This document shows, piece after piece, positions 63,961 to 64,000 of a stretch of 64,000 nt of DNA (its first letter is position 1; every line of letters begins with the position of its first letter). The translations under genes were made by a program, and so were the position numbers. This stretch comes from Paraspadella gotoi (taxonomy: Eukaryota > Chaetognatha). The notes under the pieces are model-generated. The model ran no database searches. It worked only from the letters and a program-made list of their open reading frames with translations, and was not told the origin of the DNA. The stretch covers positions 19,474,625 through 19,538,624 of the forward strand of contig CM119268.1 in NCBI GenBank assembly GCA_051294375.1, given 5' to 3'.

Positions 63961-64000
63961 TAAATTTATATTCAACTTATCATTCATCGATGTCCTTAAA

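Overview
The window looks like a piece of a large, repeat-dense metazoan nuclear genome, probably a marine invertebrate. The phylum cannot be fixed from the sequence. It has no operons, no dense long open frames, no CRISPR array and no rRNA. It is dominated by (CT/GA)n, (GAC/GTC)n and GAAA/TTTC simple repeats, tRNA-derived SINEs, foldback/MITE-like elements and microsatellite-carrying elements that resemble Helentron-associated (pearl / mini-me / DINE-1-like) families. Twelve N runs break the sequence. I found no protein-coding gene that I recognise. Nearly all long open frames are translations of CT/GA, TTTC or GTC repeats (Ser/Leu/Phe, Arg/Glu or Asp/Thr strings). One short Cys-rich frame near 61.14 kb is kept as a very weak exon candidate.

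Layout. 0-1.77 kb: simple repeats, a gap, one microsatellite-bearing element and a G-rich CpG-containing island. 1.77-16.17 kb: one enormous imperfect palindrome. The left arm (1.77-about 10.2 kb) is the reverse complement of the right arm (about 10.7-16.17 kb), but it differs mainly by scattered inserted bases and carries decayed versions of motifs that are clean on the right. This pattern suggests a noisy long read that turned back on itself and was used to fill a gap, more than a biological inverted duplication. 16.5-24 kb: pyrimidine-rich DNA with 33-bp minisatellites, an AG-rich tract and a CRE/CCAAT/nuclear-receptor-half-site cluster near 21.9 kb. 24-37 kb: a 326-bp repeat family, element copies, several long (GA)n/(CT)n arrays and candidate promoter-like islands (27.7, 32.0-32.3, 34.7-35.4 kb).

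37-41 kb: a tRNA-derived SINE, an intact foldback element, a hammerhead-ribozyme-like motif at 39.65 kb and a 593-bp element with 91-bp near-identical terminal inverted repeats, each carrying an outward-facing hammerhead-like motif. 41-50 kb: further SINE, foldback and microsatellite-element copies, a tandem 326-bp array and a facing pair of type-II-tRNA-derived SINEs. 50-53.2 kb: a SINE cluster, a tRNA-Leu-like 3' half and a second foldback element interrupted by two nested SINEs, one with a clear 6-bp target duplication and a matching empty site elsewhere in the window. 53-64 kb: simple repeats, another GC-rich candidate SINE, a CCAAT/GC-box island at 57.3 kb, a gap flanked by inverted repeats and more foldback-family copies.

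The content works as a transposon/microsatellite landscape and not as a gene set. Several microsatellites (GTCY, GAC) sit at fixed positions inside dispersed elements, which would explain how those repeats spread. The most notable items are the hammerhead-like motifs in the 39-41 kb element family, the Helentron/pearl-like microsatellite carriers, the nested-insertion record at 52 kb, and the probable assembly palindrome at 1.8-16.2 kb.
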